DNA of 64,000 nt. It comes from Rhynchopus sp. YZ270_cl-10 (lineage: Eukaryota > Euglenozoa > Diplonemea > Diplonemida > Diplonemidae). The stretch lies in assembly GCA_964035575.1 (NCBI GenBank), contig OZ037861.1:682001-746000 (forward strand), given 5' to 3'. Under the pieces are notes generated by a model, which did no database searches, was not told where the DNA came from, and was given only the letters and a program-made list of their open reading frames with translations. Shown piece after piece: positions 49,675 to 59,892 of the stretch. Each line of letters begins with the position of its first letter. Position 1 is the first letter of the stretch. The position numbers were made by a program, and so were the translations under genes.

Positions 49675-51984
49675 ATGCCGAAGCGACACGCAGACAGCAC
49701 ACAAGAGAAGACGAAGGCGGCAAAGAGAGTGCTTTCTGCTGACGAGGTCTTGGTGGAGGCTGCCAGGAACGGCGACACGACTGCTGTGCGGGCAGGACTT
49801 GAGAAGCGGACTCCAGACACAGACAGCAAAACAGTCGCCTTCGATGCTGTGCACGAGGCATGCAAAGGGAACCACGATGAATGCCTCACACTGCTTCTTC
49901 CGTATGTTGAGACAACGCAGATGGGGTTCGGGATGCTGCTGAGTGAGTGCGTCCACGCAGACCACACTGCGTGCACGGAGGTCCTCTTGCAGCATTGGAA
50001 GTCTGTCTGCAGCAACGTCGCGTTTGTGCCACACGGGTTAGAGGAAGGCAGCGAAGGTGAGGCACCTCGTGCCTGTCCAGCCATGTGGGCGGACCCTGCA
50101 GTGTGTCAGGTGCTCATTGATGCAGGGGCAGACATCGAGACAAGGACAAAGCAAGGATTTTCGCCTCTACACACTGCCAGCTGTTTTGGCAAGCTGGGGA
50201 CTGTGAAGATGTTGGTCAGAGCAGGTGCGGGAGTGCGTGTAGCTGACAACACTGGAGCGACGTGTCTTATCCTTGCGGCATATTTTGGACACACCGAGAC
50301 TGTGCGCTATCTTGTGGGCTTGCCGGATGTCGAAGTGAATCATGAAGGGAACGACTGCTTCACTGCGTTACACTTCGCAGTGCAGGAAGGACATCACGAT
50401 GTGGTGGAGGTGCTCATTGATGCAGGGGCAGACATCGATGCAAAGATCAATGGAGGACGTACGCCTCTGCACGTTGCTTGTCTGTATGGGAAACTAGCGA
50501 TTGTGAAGGTGTTGGTCAAAGCAGGTGCGGATGTGTGTGTTACGACCAACGAAGGAACCACATGTCTTATGCTAGCGTCAAATTACGGACACACCGAGAC
50601 TGTGCGCTATCTTGTGGGCTTGCCGGATGTGGACGTGCATGCAGCGAACAACCACTCCTGGACTCCGTTGCACCACGCAGTGAAAAGAAATAACGGAAGT
50701 CATCCTGACGTAGTTCAGGTGCTCATTGATGCAGGGGCAGATATCGAGGCAAAGGACGTTCAACATGGACGTTCACCTCTGCTGTTGGCATGCGAGGTTG
50801 GCAAGCTCGATGCTGTGAAGATGTTGGTCAAAGCAGGTGCGGCAGTGTGTGCCACAGACAGCCAAGGAGATACATGTCTTATCCTTGCGACAAGTTTTGG
50901 ACACACCGAGGTTGTGCGCTATCTTGTGGGCTTGCTGGAGGTGGATGTGAACTACGAGGGAAGAAATAACGACACTGCGTTGCACACTGCGGTGGACGAC
51001 GGATTTCGCGATGTGGTGGAGGTGCTCCTTGATGCAAGGGCCGACATTGAGGCAAAGGACGAGCAGGGGCGTTCACCTCTGCTGTTGGCATGCGTGCTTG
51101 GCAAACTCGATGCTGTGAAGATATTCGTCGAAGCAGGTGCGGCAGTGTGTGCCACAGACAGCCAAGGATATACATGTCTTATTTTTGCGGCACATTTTGG
51201 ACACACCGAGATTGTGCGTTATATTATGGGCTTGCCGGAGGTGGATGTGAACTACCAGGGATGGAATAACAAGACTGCGTTGCACACTGCGGTGGACGGG
51301 GGACATCGCGATGTGGTGGAGGTGCTCATTGATGCAGGGGCAGACATCGAGGCAAAGGACGAGCAGGGACGTTCACCTCTGCTGTTGGCATGCGTGCTTG
51401 GCAAACTCGATGCTGTGAAGATGTTGGTCGATGCAGGTGCGGCAGTGTGTGCCGCAGACCGCCGAGGGTATACATGTCTTATTCTTGCGGCCTATTATAG
51501 ACACACCGAGGTTGTGCGCTATCTTGTGGGCTTGCCGGAGGTGGATGTGAATGCAGCGAACAACCACTCCCGGACTTCATTGCACCACGCAGTGACAAGA
51601 AATAATGAAAGTCATCCTGACGTAGTTCAGGTGCTCATTGATGCAGGGGCAGACATTGAGGCAAAGAACGAGAAGGGACGTTCACCCCTGCTGTTGGCAT
51701 GCCAGGTTGGCAAGCTCGATGCAGTGAAGATGTTGGTCGAAGCAGGTGCGGATGTGTGTGCCACCGACAGCGGAAGGTATACGTGTCTTATCCTTGCGGC
51801 ATATTATGGACACACCGAGATTGTGCGCTATCTTGTGGGCTTGCCGGATGTGGATGTGAACCACACAGGTAATGGGGACCGGACTGCATTGCACTACGCC
51901 TCTAGTAACAAGCATACAGATGTGGTGCGTGTGCTCCTCGAGCACGGTGCGGCAGGCAGCACTGACTGCGCTGGGCACAGCTGA
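49675..51984 (+). CDS. Ankyrin-repeat protein 1, 769 aa
   Basis: The start MPKRHADSTQEK is shared by all four paralogs. N-terminus (1-140): Lys-rich patch and a conserved region with WADPAVCQ. Then about 20 ankyrin repeats to the C-terminus. They are organised in a three-repeat supermodule of about 100 residues: GRSPLLLACxLGKLDAVKML, then TCLILAAxxGHTEIVRYLVG, then TALHxAVxxGHRDVVEVLID. The phrase RYLVGLP or its variant occurs six times. Ankyrin stacks bind proteins and have no enzymatic activity. The end STDCAGHS is common to genes 1, 2 and 4. Probably intronless. The basic patch AAKR is weaker as a nuclear signal than that of genes 2 and 4 (KKKAAKRRK). Confidence 0.88.
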   Translation: MPKRHADSTQEKTKAAKRVLSADEVLVEAARNGDTTAVRAGLEKRTPDTDSKTVAFDAVHEACKGNHDECLTLLLPYVETTQMGFGMLLSECVHADHTACTEVLLQHWKSVCSNVAFVPHGLEEGSEGEAPRACPAMWADPAVCQVLIDAGADIETRTKQGFSPLHTASCFGKLGTVKMLVRAGAGVRVADNTGATCLILAAYFGHTETVRYLVGLPDVEVNHEGNDCFTALHFAVQEGHHDVVEVLIDAGADIDAKINGGRTPLHVACLYGKLAIVKVLVKAGADVCVTTNEGTTCLMLASNYGHTETVRYLVGLPDVDVHAANNHSWTPLHHAVKRNNGSHPDVVQVLIDAGADIEAKDVQHGRSPLLLACEVGKLDAVKMLVKAGAAVCATDSQGDTCLILATSFGHTEVVRYLVGLLEVDVNYEGRNNDTALHTAVDDGFRDVVEVLLDARADIEAKDEQGRSPLLLACVLGKLDAVKIFVEAGAAVCATDSQGYTCLIFAAHFGHTEIVRYIMGLPEVDVNYQGWNNKTALHTAVDGGHRDVVEVLIDAGADIEAKDEQGRSPLLLACVLGKLDAVKMLVDAGAAVCAADRRGYTCLILAAYYRHTEVVRYLVGLPEVDVNAANNHSRTSLHHAVTRNNESHPDVVQVLIDAGADIEAKNEKGRSPLLLACQVGKLDAVKMLVEAGADVCATDSGRYTCLILAAYYGHTEIVRYLVGLPDVDVNHTGNGDRTALHYASSNKHTDVVRVLLEHGAAGSTDCAGHS

Positions 51985-52104
51985 GCTGAGTCCATACGAA
52001 ATATTAGCGGATGGAATTATGAAATAGTCCCGCAGGCAAAAAATAAATGAGGGCGCAGTGTATTGCTGCTTCTTTCACTACATAATCACTCAATGATCTC
52101 TTTT

Positions 52105-52460
52105 TTGCGTAGCAAAAAATGAAAAAATGGCGCCGCAGGCAGATAAAATGCAGGTGCAGCTCTGTTCAGCGAGATTCTTGCTGAAGTTATCCCATTTCAT
52201 ATTGTGACTAGCACGGAACTCCTTTTCATGTGTATTGCAGGGGGAAATGTGACGGAGGTGATCGACTCCCCTCGCCACCAAAAAGTATAACACAGGTGTC
52301 GCATACTTGACTGTGCTCCAATACAAGGGAACATCAGCAGTTTTCGCGCACTCCATCTAACACGGAATAGTGGGGGGTACAAATTTCAGAGCACTTTATT
52401 TTTTACTTCCCACCCCACCCCCAACCACCCATCCCCAGACACAGCGACGATACACACACC
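52105..52460 (+). promoter_or_regulatory. Conserved upstream module of ankyrin gene 2
   Basis: Near-identical to 57460-57825 and close to 49317-49674. It starts after a 3' region (about 52000-52100) that is itself shared with the end of gene 3. Compared with gene 1 the leader lacks ACGATGATCCCC. Confidence 0.55.
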
Positions 52461-54161
52461 ATGCCGAAGCGACACGCAGACAGCACACAAGAGAAGAAGA
52501 AGGCGGCAAAGAGAAGAAAGCTTTCTGCTGACGAGGTCTTGGTGGAGGCTGCACGGAACGGCGACACGACTGCTGTGCGGGCAGGACTTGAGAAGTGGAC
52601 TCCAGACACAGACAGCAAAAAAGTCGCCTTCGATGCTGTGCACGAGGCATGCAGAGGGAACCACGATGAATGCCTCACACTGCTTCTTCCGTATGTTGAG
52701 ACAACGCAGATGGGGTTCGGGATGCTGCTGAGTGAGTGCGTCCACGCAGACCACACTGCGTGCACGGAGGTCCTCTTGCAGCATTGGAAGTCTGTCTGCA
52801 GCAACGTCGCGTTTGTGCCACACGGGTTAGAAGAAGGCAGCGAAGGTGAGGCACCTCGTGCCTGTCCAGCCATGTGGGCGGACCCTGCAGTGTGTCAGGT
52901 GCTCATTGATGCAGGGGCAGACATCGAGACAAGGACAAAGCAAGGATTTTCGGCGCTGCACACTGCCAGCTGTTTTGGCAAGCTGGGGACTGTGAAGATG
53001 TTGGTCAGAGCAGGTGCGGGAGTGCGTGTAGCTGACAACACTGGAGCGACGTGTCTTATCCTTGCGGCATATTTTGGACACACCGAGACTGTGTGTTATC
53101 TTGTGGGCTTGCCGGATGTCGAAGTGAATCATGAAGAGAACAAAGGCTACACTGCGTTACACTGCGCAGTGCTGGAAGGACATCACGATGTGGTGGAGGT
53201 GCTCATTGATGCAGGGGCAGACATTGATGCAAGGACCAGCGAAGGACGTGCGCCTCTTCACTATGCTTGTGAGGACGGGAAACTAGCGATTGTGAAGGTG
53301 TTACTCAAAGCAGGTGCGGATGTGTGTGCCACAGACAACGAAGGTACCACATGTCTTATGCTAGCGTCAATCTGCGGACACACCGAGACTGTGCGCTATC
53401 TTGTGGGCTTGCCGGATGTAGAAGTGAATCATGGAGAGAACGACTGCTTCACTGCGTTGCACTTCGCAGTGCAGGAAGGGCATCGCGATGTGGTGGAGGT
53501 GCTCATTGATGCAGGGGCAGACATTGATGCAAGGACCAGCGAAGCATCTACGCCTCTTCACTATGCTTGTGGGGACGGGAAACTTGCGATTGTGAAGGTG
53601 TTGGTCAGAGCAGGTGCGGATCTGTGTGCCACAAAAAACACAGGAGCCACATGTCTTATTCTTGCGACAAATTTTGGACACACCGAGATTGTGCGCTATC
53701 TTGTGGGCTTGCCGGAGGTGGATGTGAATGCAGGGAACAACCACTCCTGCACTTCATTGCACTTCGCAGTGATGAATAATGATGGAAGTCATCCTGAAAT
53801 AGTTCCGGTGCTCATTGATGCAGGGGCAGACATTGAGGCAAAGTACGGGAATGGGCGTTCACCTCTGCTGGTGGCATGCGTGCTTGGCAAACTCGATGCT
53901 GTGAAGATGTTGGTCGAAGCAGGTGCGAGACTGTGTGCCACAGACAGCAAAGGAGATACCTGTCTTATGATAGCGGCACATTTTGGACACACCGAGGTTG
54001 TGCGCTATCTTGTGGGCTTGCCGGATGTGGATGTGAACAACACAGCTCATGAGGGCGAGACTGCATTGCACTACGCCTCACGTAAGAAGCATACAGATGT
54101 GGTGCGTGTTCTCCTCGAGCACGGTGCGGTGTGCAGCACTGACTGCGCTGGGCACAGCTGA
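52461..54161 (+). CDS. Ankyrin-repeat protein 2, 566 aa
   Basis: Same N-terminal region as gene 1, with the basic motif KKKAAKRRK (residues 12-20) that fits a nuclear localisation signal. About 13 ankyrin repeats; the three-repeat supermodule occurs four times against six in gene 1, so the length difference of about 200 residues is two modules. Some modules differ in the variable positions (ARTSEGRAPLHYAC, ARTSEASTPLHYAC), whereas the N-terminal 140 residues are nearly identical to the paralogs. Ends STDCAGHS. Confidence 0.88.
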   Translation: MPKRHADSTQEKKKAAKRRKLSADEVLVEAARNGDTTAVRAGLEKWTPDTDSKKVAFDAVHEACRGNHDECLTLLLPYVETTQMGFGMLLSECVHADHTACTEVLLQHWKSVCSNVAFVPHGLEEGSEGEAPRACPAMWADPAVCQVLIDAGADIETRTKQGFSALHTASCFGKLGTVKMLVRAGAGVRVADNTGATCLILAAYFGHTETVCYLVGLPDVEVNHEENKGYTALHCAVLEGHHDVVEVLIDAGADIDARTSEGRAPLHYACEDGKLAIVKVLLKAGADVCATDNEGTTCLMLASICGHTETVRYLVGLPDVEVNHGENDCFTALHFAVQEGHRDVVEVLIDAGADIDARTSEASTPLHYACGDGKLAIVKVLVRAGADLCATKNTGATCLILATNFGHTEIVRYLVGLPEVDVNAGNNHSCTSLHFAVMNNDGSHPEIVPVLIDAGADIEAKYGNGRSPLLVACVLGKLDAVKMLVEAGARLCATDSKGDTCLMIAAHFGHTEVVRYLVGLPDVDVNNTAHEGETALHYASRKKHTDVVRVLLEHGAVCSTDCAGHS

Positions 54162-55033
54162 GCTGAGTGTTGTCGGCTCTTCAGATGCACCATTGCCTGT
54201 TGTGATGAACAGCACTGTCTTTCAAAACAGCCATATTTGTCTCCTCTTCGGGTGTATGCGGATCCGAATATAGGGCGACCACTGTGGTGGATTGCGTGTG
54301 TCCTCGCATTGTCCGAATGCAAAGAAAATATGAAGCATCACTTTTGCACGCCGTGTAGGCCTAGGGGAGGGCCACCTCGTCCAAGTTCTGCATCCTGAAA
54401 CGCAGGACAGGTTCAAGTTCTGTCCAGTGTTTTTATTGACAATTTCGTTTCAAGAATCATCTGAGTGTTTGAACCTGTCTGGGACGATGCGTTCTGTACT
54501 TCCTCTAAGTGGTTTGGTATGGTTTTCGAGGACTTCTGCGCTTTCTGAGAATCAGAAAACCGAAAAGTGTCTCTCCTCTTTTTTTCCCCCGTTTCATGTA
54601 GATTTAGACTGTTCAGCAGGGAACAGTAGTTTTCGCGCACTACATCGAAAACGGAACACCTTGGGGGTACAAATTGTGAATAAGAAAACCCACAAAGGAG
54701 CCTTTTAAGGGAAACTGTTTTCTTCTCCGCTAACACAAAAACACTGGACAGAAAAAACCATTTTTCACACACCCTGGTCGCGATAGCTCGCGAACTTTCC
54801 TGCAGTCAACGCAGGGAAAGAATAATCAACCATGTGATACAGGATATGGGTGGTTCAGTGATTCCATGGAACTGACACCATTGGTGTGTCTCAACCAAAA
54901 CCAAATCAATTAAAAAAGAGAGAGTTTTTGAAGAAGTAAAGAAATTGCACAGTACTTTATTATTTTACTTCCCACCCCACCCCCCAACCACGATGATCCC
55001 CCCATCCCCAGACACAGCGACGATACACACACC
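54162..55033. other. Spacer between ankyrin genes 2 and 3
   Basis: Differs from the other intergenic modules. At 54610-54675 it has a decayed piece of the conserved upstream module (CACTACATCGAAAACGGAAC), and only from about 54945 does it match the leader of the other genes. Gene 3 therefore has a largely different upstream region. Confidence 0.55.
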
Positions 55034-57324
55034 ATGCCGAAGCGACACGCAGACAGCACACAAGAGAAGACGAAGGCGGCAAAGAGAGTGCTTTCTGCTG
55101 ACGAGGTCTTGGTGGAGGATGCACGGAACGGCGACACGACTGCTGTGCGGGCAGGACTTGAGAAGTGGACTCCAGACACAGACAGCAAAAAAGCTGCCTT
55201 CGATGCTGTGCACGAGGCATGCAGAGGGAACCACGATGAATGCCTCACACTGCTTCTTCCGTATGTTGAGACAACGCAGATGGGGTTCGGGATGCTGCTG
55301 AGTGAGTGTGTCCACGCAGACCACACTGCGTGCACGGAGGTCCTCTTGCAGCATTGGAAGTCTGTCTGCAGCAACGTCGCGTTTGTGCCACACGGGTTAG
55401 AGGAAGGCAGCGAAGGTGAGGCACCTCGTGCCTGTCCAGCCATGTGGGCGGACCCTGCAGTGTGTCAGACATCGAGACAAGGACAATGCAAGGATTTTCG
55501 CCTCTACACACTGCCAGCTGTTTTGGAAAGCTGGGGACTGTGAAGATGTTGGTCAGAGCAGGTGCGGGAGTGCGTGTAGCTGACAACACTGGAGCGACGT
55601 GTCTTACCCTTGCGGCAGATTTTGGACACACCGAGACTGTGCGCTATCTTGTGGGCTTGACGGATGTCGAAGTGAATCATGAAGGTAACGAAGCCTTTAC
55701 TGCGTTACACTTCGCAGTGCAGGAAGGACATCACGATGTGGTGGAGGTGCTCATTGATGCAGGGGCAGACATCGATGCAAAGATCAATGGAGGACGTACG
55801 CCTCTGCACGTTGCTTGTCTGTATAGGAAACTCGCGATTGTGAAGGTGTTGGTCAAAGCAGGTGCGGATGTGTGTGTTACCACCAACGAAGGAACCACAT
55901 GTCTTATGCTAGCGTCAAACTACGGACACACCGAGACTGTGCGCTATCTTGTGGGCTTGCCGGAGGTGGATGTGCATGCAGCGAACAACCACTCCTGGAC
56001 TCCGTTGCACCACGCAGTGAAAAGAAATAACGGAAGTCATCCTGACGTAATTCAGGTGCTCATTGATGCAGGGGCAGACATTGAGGCGAAGAGCGGGAAT
56101 GGGCGTTCACCTCTGCTGTTGGCATGCGAGGTTGGCAAGCTCGATGCTTTGAAGATTTTGGTCGAAGCAGGTGCGGCAGTGTGTGCCACAGACAGCCAAG
56201 GAGATACATGTCTTATCCTTGCGACAAGTTTTGGACACACCGAGATTGTGCGCTATCTTGTGGGCTTGAAGGAGGTGGATGTGAACTACCAGGGAAGGAA
56301 TAACGACACTGCGTTGCACAATGCGGTGGACGACGGACTTCGCGATGTGGTGGAGGTGCTCATTGATGCAGGGGCAGACATTGAGGCAAAGGACGAGCAG
56401 GGATGTTCACCTCTGCTGTTGGCATGCGTGCTTGGCAAACTCGATGCTGTGAAGATGTTGGTCGATGCAGGTGCGGCAGTGTGTGCCACAGAGAGCGAAG
56501 GACATACATGTCTTATGAGTGCGGCACATTTTGGACACACCGAGATTGTGCGCTATCTTGTGGGCTTGCCGGAGGTGGATGTGAACTACCAGGGATGGAA
56601 AAACAACACTGCGTTGCACAATGCGTTGCAAACTGCGGTAGACGCCGGACTTCGCGATGTGGTGGAGGTGCTCATTGATGCAGGGGCAGACATTGAGGCA
56701 AAGGACGAGCAGGGACGTTCACCTCTGCTGTTGGCATGCGTGCTTGGCAAACTCGATGCTGTGAAGATGTTGGTCGATGCAGGTGCGGCAGTGTGTGCCA
56801 CAGACCGCCGAGGGTATACATGTCTTATTCTTGCGGCCTATTATAGACACACCGAGGTTGTGCGCTATCTTGTGGGCTTGCCGGAGGTGGATGTGCATGC
56901 AGCGAACAACCACTCCCGGACTCCATTGCACCACGCAGTGACAAGAAATTATGAAAGTCATCCTGACGTAGTTCAGGTGCTCATTGATGCAGGGGCAGAC
57001 ATCGAGGCTAAGAACGAGAAGGGACGTTCACCTCTGCTGTTGGCATGCCAGGTTGGCCAGCTCGATGCAGTGAAGATGTTGGTCGAAGCAGGTGCGGATG
57101 TGTGTGCCACCGACAGCGGAAGGTATACGTGTCTTATCCTTGCGGCATATTATGGACACACCGAGATTGTGCGCTATCTTGTGGGCTTGCCGGATGTGGA
57201 TGTGAACCACACAGGTAATGGGGACCGGACTGCATTGCACTACGCCTCTAGTAACAAGCATACAGATGTGGTGCGTGTTCTCCTCGAGCCCGGTGCGGTG
57301 TGCAGCACTGCACAGCTGAGGTGA
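55034..57324 (+). pseudogene. Ankyrin-repeat gene 3, disrupted by a 22-bp deletion
   Basis: The N-terminal frame (from 55034) is normal to 55468. Here 22 bases present in genes 1, 2 and 4 (GTGCTCATTGATGCAGGGGC plus AG) are missing between two CAG triplets, and the frame shifts to a stop at 55543. The ankyrin part continues in another frame to 57324, with six supermodules (RYLVGL six times), nearly identical to gene 1. Within it an ATG at 55485 (Lys in the paralogs) could allow a shorter protein of about 612 residues. A second small deletion changes the end to STAQLR instead of STDCAGHS. Either a recent pseudogene or a gene now using the inner start. Confidence 0.8.
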
Positions 57325-57459
57325 GTGTTGTCGGCTCTTCAGATGCACCATACGAAATCCTAGCGGATTGAATTATGAAATAGTCCCGCAGGCAAAAAAT
57401 AAATGAGGGCGCAGTGTATTGCTGCTTCTTTCACTACATAATCACTCAATGATCTCTTT

Positions 57460-57825
57460 TTTGCGTAGCAAAAAATGAAAAAATGGCGCCGCAGGCAGAT
57501 AAAATGCAGGTGCAGCTCTGTTCAGCGAGATTCTTGCTGAAGTTATCCCATTTCATATTGTGACTAGCACGGAACTCCTTTTCATGTGTATTGCAGGGGG
57601 AAATGTGACGGAGGTGATCGACTCCTCTCGCCACCAAAAAGTATAACACAGGTGTCGCATACTTGACTGTGCTCCAATACAAGGGAACATCAGCAGTTTT
57701 CGTCACTCCATCTAATACGGAATAGTGGGGGGTACAAATTTCAGAGCACTTTATTTTTTACTTCCCACCCCACCCCCAACCACGATGATCCCCCCATCCC
57801 CAGACACAGCGACGATACACACACC
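57460..57825 (+). promoter_or_regulatory. Conserved upstream module of ankyrin gene 4
   Basis: Almost the same sequence as 52105-52460, again from AAAAAATGGCGCCGCAGGCA to the shared leader ATACACACACCATG. It is preceded by a 3' part (57345-57455) shared with the region after gene 1. Confidence 0.55.
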
Positions 57826-59526
57826 ATGCCGAAGCGACACGCAGACAGCACACAAGAGAAGAAGAAGGCGGCAAAGAGAAGAAAGCTTTCTGCTGACGAG
57901 GTCTTGGTGGAGGCTGCACGGAACGGCGACACGACTGCTGTGCGGGCAGGACTTGAGAAGTGGACTCCAGACACAGACAGCAAAAAAGTCGCCTTCGATG
58001 CTGTGCACGAGGCATGCAGAGGGAACCACGATGAATGCCTCACACTGCTTCTTCCGTATGTTGAGACAACGCAGATGGGGTTCGGGATGCTGCTGAGTGA
58101 GTGCGTCCACGCAGACCACACTGCGTGCACGGAGGTCCTCTTGCAGCATTGGAAGTCTGTCTGCAGCAACGTCGCGTTTGTGCCACACGGGTTAGAGGAA
58201 GGCAGCGAAGGTGAGGCACCTCGTGCCTGTCCAGCCATGTGGGCGGACCCTGCAGTGTGTCAGGTGCTCATTGATGCAGGGGCAGACATCGAGACAAGGA
58301 CAAAGCAAGGATTTTCGCCTCTACACACTGCCAGCTGTTTTGGCAAGCTGGGGACTGTGAAGATGTTGGTCAGAGCAGGTGCGGGAGTGCGTGTAGCTGA
58401 CAACACTGGAGCGACGTGTCTTATCCTTGCGGCATATTTTGGACACACCGAGACTGTGCGCTATCTTGTGGGCTTGCCGGATGTCGAAGTGAATCATGAA
58501 GCGAACGACTGCTTCACTGCGTTACACTTCGCAGTGCAGGAAGGACATCGCGATGTGGTGGAGGTGCTCATTGATGCAGGGGCAGACATTGATGCAAAGA
58601 TCAATGGAGGACGTACGCCTCTGCACGTTGCTTGTCTGTACGGGGAACTAGCGATTGTGAAGGTGTTGGTCAAAGCAGGTGCGGATGTGTGTGCCACAGA
58701 CGACAAAGGAACCACATGTCTTATGAGTGCGTTAGGCAGTGGACACACCGAGACTGTGCGCTATCTTGTGGGCTTGCCGGATGTAGATGTGAATGCAGCG
58801 AACAACCGGTCCTGGACTTCGTTGCGGATCGCAGTGACAAAAAACGATAAATGTCATCCTGAAGTGGTTCAGATGCTCAATGATGCAGGGGCAGACATTG
58901 AGGCAAAGGACGAGCAGGGACGTTCACCTCTGCTGTTGGCATGCGAGCTTGGCCAGCTCGATGCTTTGAAGATGTTGGTCGAAGCAGGTGCGGCAGTGTG
59001 TGCCACCGACAGCTTAGGTGATGCGTGTCTTATCCTTGCGGCAAGTTTTGGACAAACCGATATTGTGCGCTATCTTGTGGGCTTGAAGGAGGTGGATGTG
59101 AACTACCAGGGAGGGAATAACGACACTGCGTTGCACACTGCGGTCGACGAGGGACATCATGATGTGGTGGAGGTGCTCATTGATGCAGGGGCACACATCG
59201 ATGCAAAGAACAGCGAAGCATGTACGCCTCTTTACGTTGCTTGTGATGACGAGAAACTAGCGATTGTGAAGATGCTGGTCAAAGCAGGTGCGGATGTGTG
59301 TGTCGCCGACAACGCAGGAACCACATGTCTTATGAGTGCAGCAGCCAATGGACAGACCGAGATTGTGCGCTATCTTGTGGGCTTGCCGGATGTAGATGTG
59401 AACAACACAGGTAATGGGGACCGGACTGCATTGCACTACGCCTCTCGTCACAAGCATACAGATGTGGTGAGTGTGCTCCTCGAGCACGGTGCGGTGTGCA
59501 GCACTGACTGCGCTGGGCACAGCTGA
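57826..59526 (+). CDS. Ankyrin-repeat protein 4, 566 aa
   Basis: Same N-terminal region as gene 2, including KKKAAKRRK. Four supermodules with RYLVGL. The central and C-terminal modules have diverged most (for example SALGSGHTETVRYLV and SAAANGQTEIVRYLV). Ends STDCAGHS. The length equals gene 2, but the modules are not the same ones, so gain and loss occurred separately. The short spacer and near-identical leader suggest tandem duplication with later exchange. Confidence 0.88.
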   Translation: MPKRHADSTQEKKKAAKRRKLSADEVLVEAARNGDTTAVRAGLEKWTPDTDSKKVAFDAVHEACRGNHDECLTLLLPYVETTQMGFGMLLSECVHADHTACTEVLLQHWKSVCSNVAFVPHGLEEGSEGEAPRACPAMWADPAVCQVLIDAGADIETRTKQGFSPLHTASCFGKLGTVKMLVRAGAGVRVADNTGATCLILAAYFGHTETVRYLVGLPDVEVNHEANDCFTALHFAVQEGHRDVVEVLIDAGADIDAKINGGRTPLHVACLYGELAIVKVLVKAGADVCATDDKGTTCLMSALGSGHTETVRYLVGLPDVDVNAANNRSWTSLRIAVTKNDKCHPEVVQMLNDAGADIEAKDEQGRSPLLLACELGQLDALKMLVEAGAAVCATDSLGDACLILAASFGQTDIVRYLVGLKEVDVNYQGGNNDTALHTAVDEGHHDVVEVLIDAGAHIDAKNSEACTPLYVACDDEKLAIVKMLVKAGADVCVADNAGTTCLMSAAANGQTEIVRYLVGLPDVDVNNTGNGDRTALHYASRHKHTDVVSVLLEHGAVCSTDCAGHS

Positions 59527-59577
59527 GCTGAGTGTTGTCGCTCTTCAGATGCACCATTGCCTATTGTGATGAACAGC

Positions 59578-59765
59578 ACTGTGACGGAGGTGATCGACCC
59601 CCCTCACCAAAAATAAACCAAAATAAAACACTGGTGTCGCATACTTGACTGTACTCCAATACAAGGGAACATCAGCAGTTTTCGCGCACTTCATCGAAAA
59701 CGGAACAGCTGGGGGGGTACAAATTTCAGAGCACTTTATTTTTAATTCCCACCCCCACCCCACAG
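59578..59765 (+). promoter_or_regulatory. Orphan copy of the ankyrin upstream module
   Basis: GTGACGGAGGTGATCGACCC, TACTCCAATACAAGGGAACA and GAGCACTTTATTTTTAATTC follow the order of the ankyrin upstream module, but no ankyrin gene follows. Instead the CS-domain gene begins 130 bp later. The right edge meets the end of dispersed repeat family 2 (59766-59788). Confidence 0.7.
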
Positions 59766-59892
59766 GGGACTTTGTATTTGAAGTCAACCCCCTTTTTTTT
59801 TGTCGATCACTCCCCTCCTCCACCTCCTCTTCTCCTCTCTCCTTTTCCCCAAAATATCACAACAGACATATATTTTTAAAAAAGAAACCAAA

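Noticed and set aside
49551-59520. Antisense frames of 60-180 codons across the ankyrin genes
   Set aside because: They mirror the conserved sense genes and recur at the same place in each paralog; codon-level constraint is on the plus strand.
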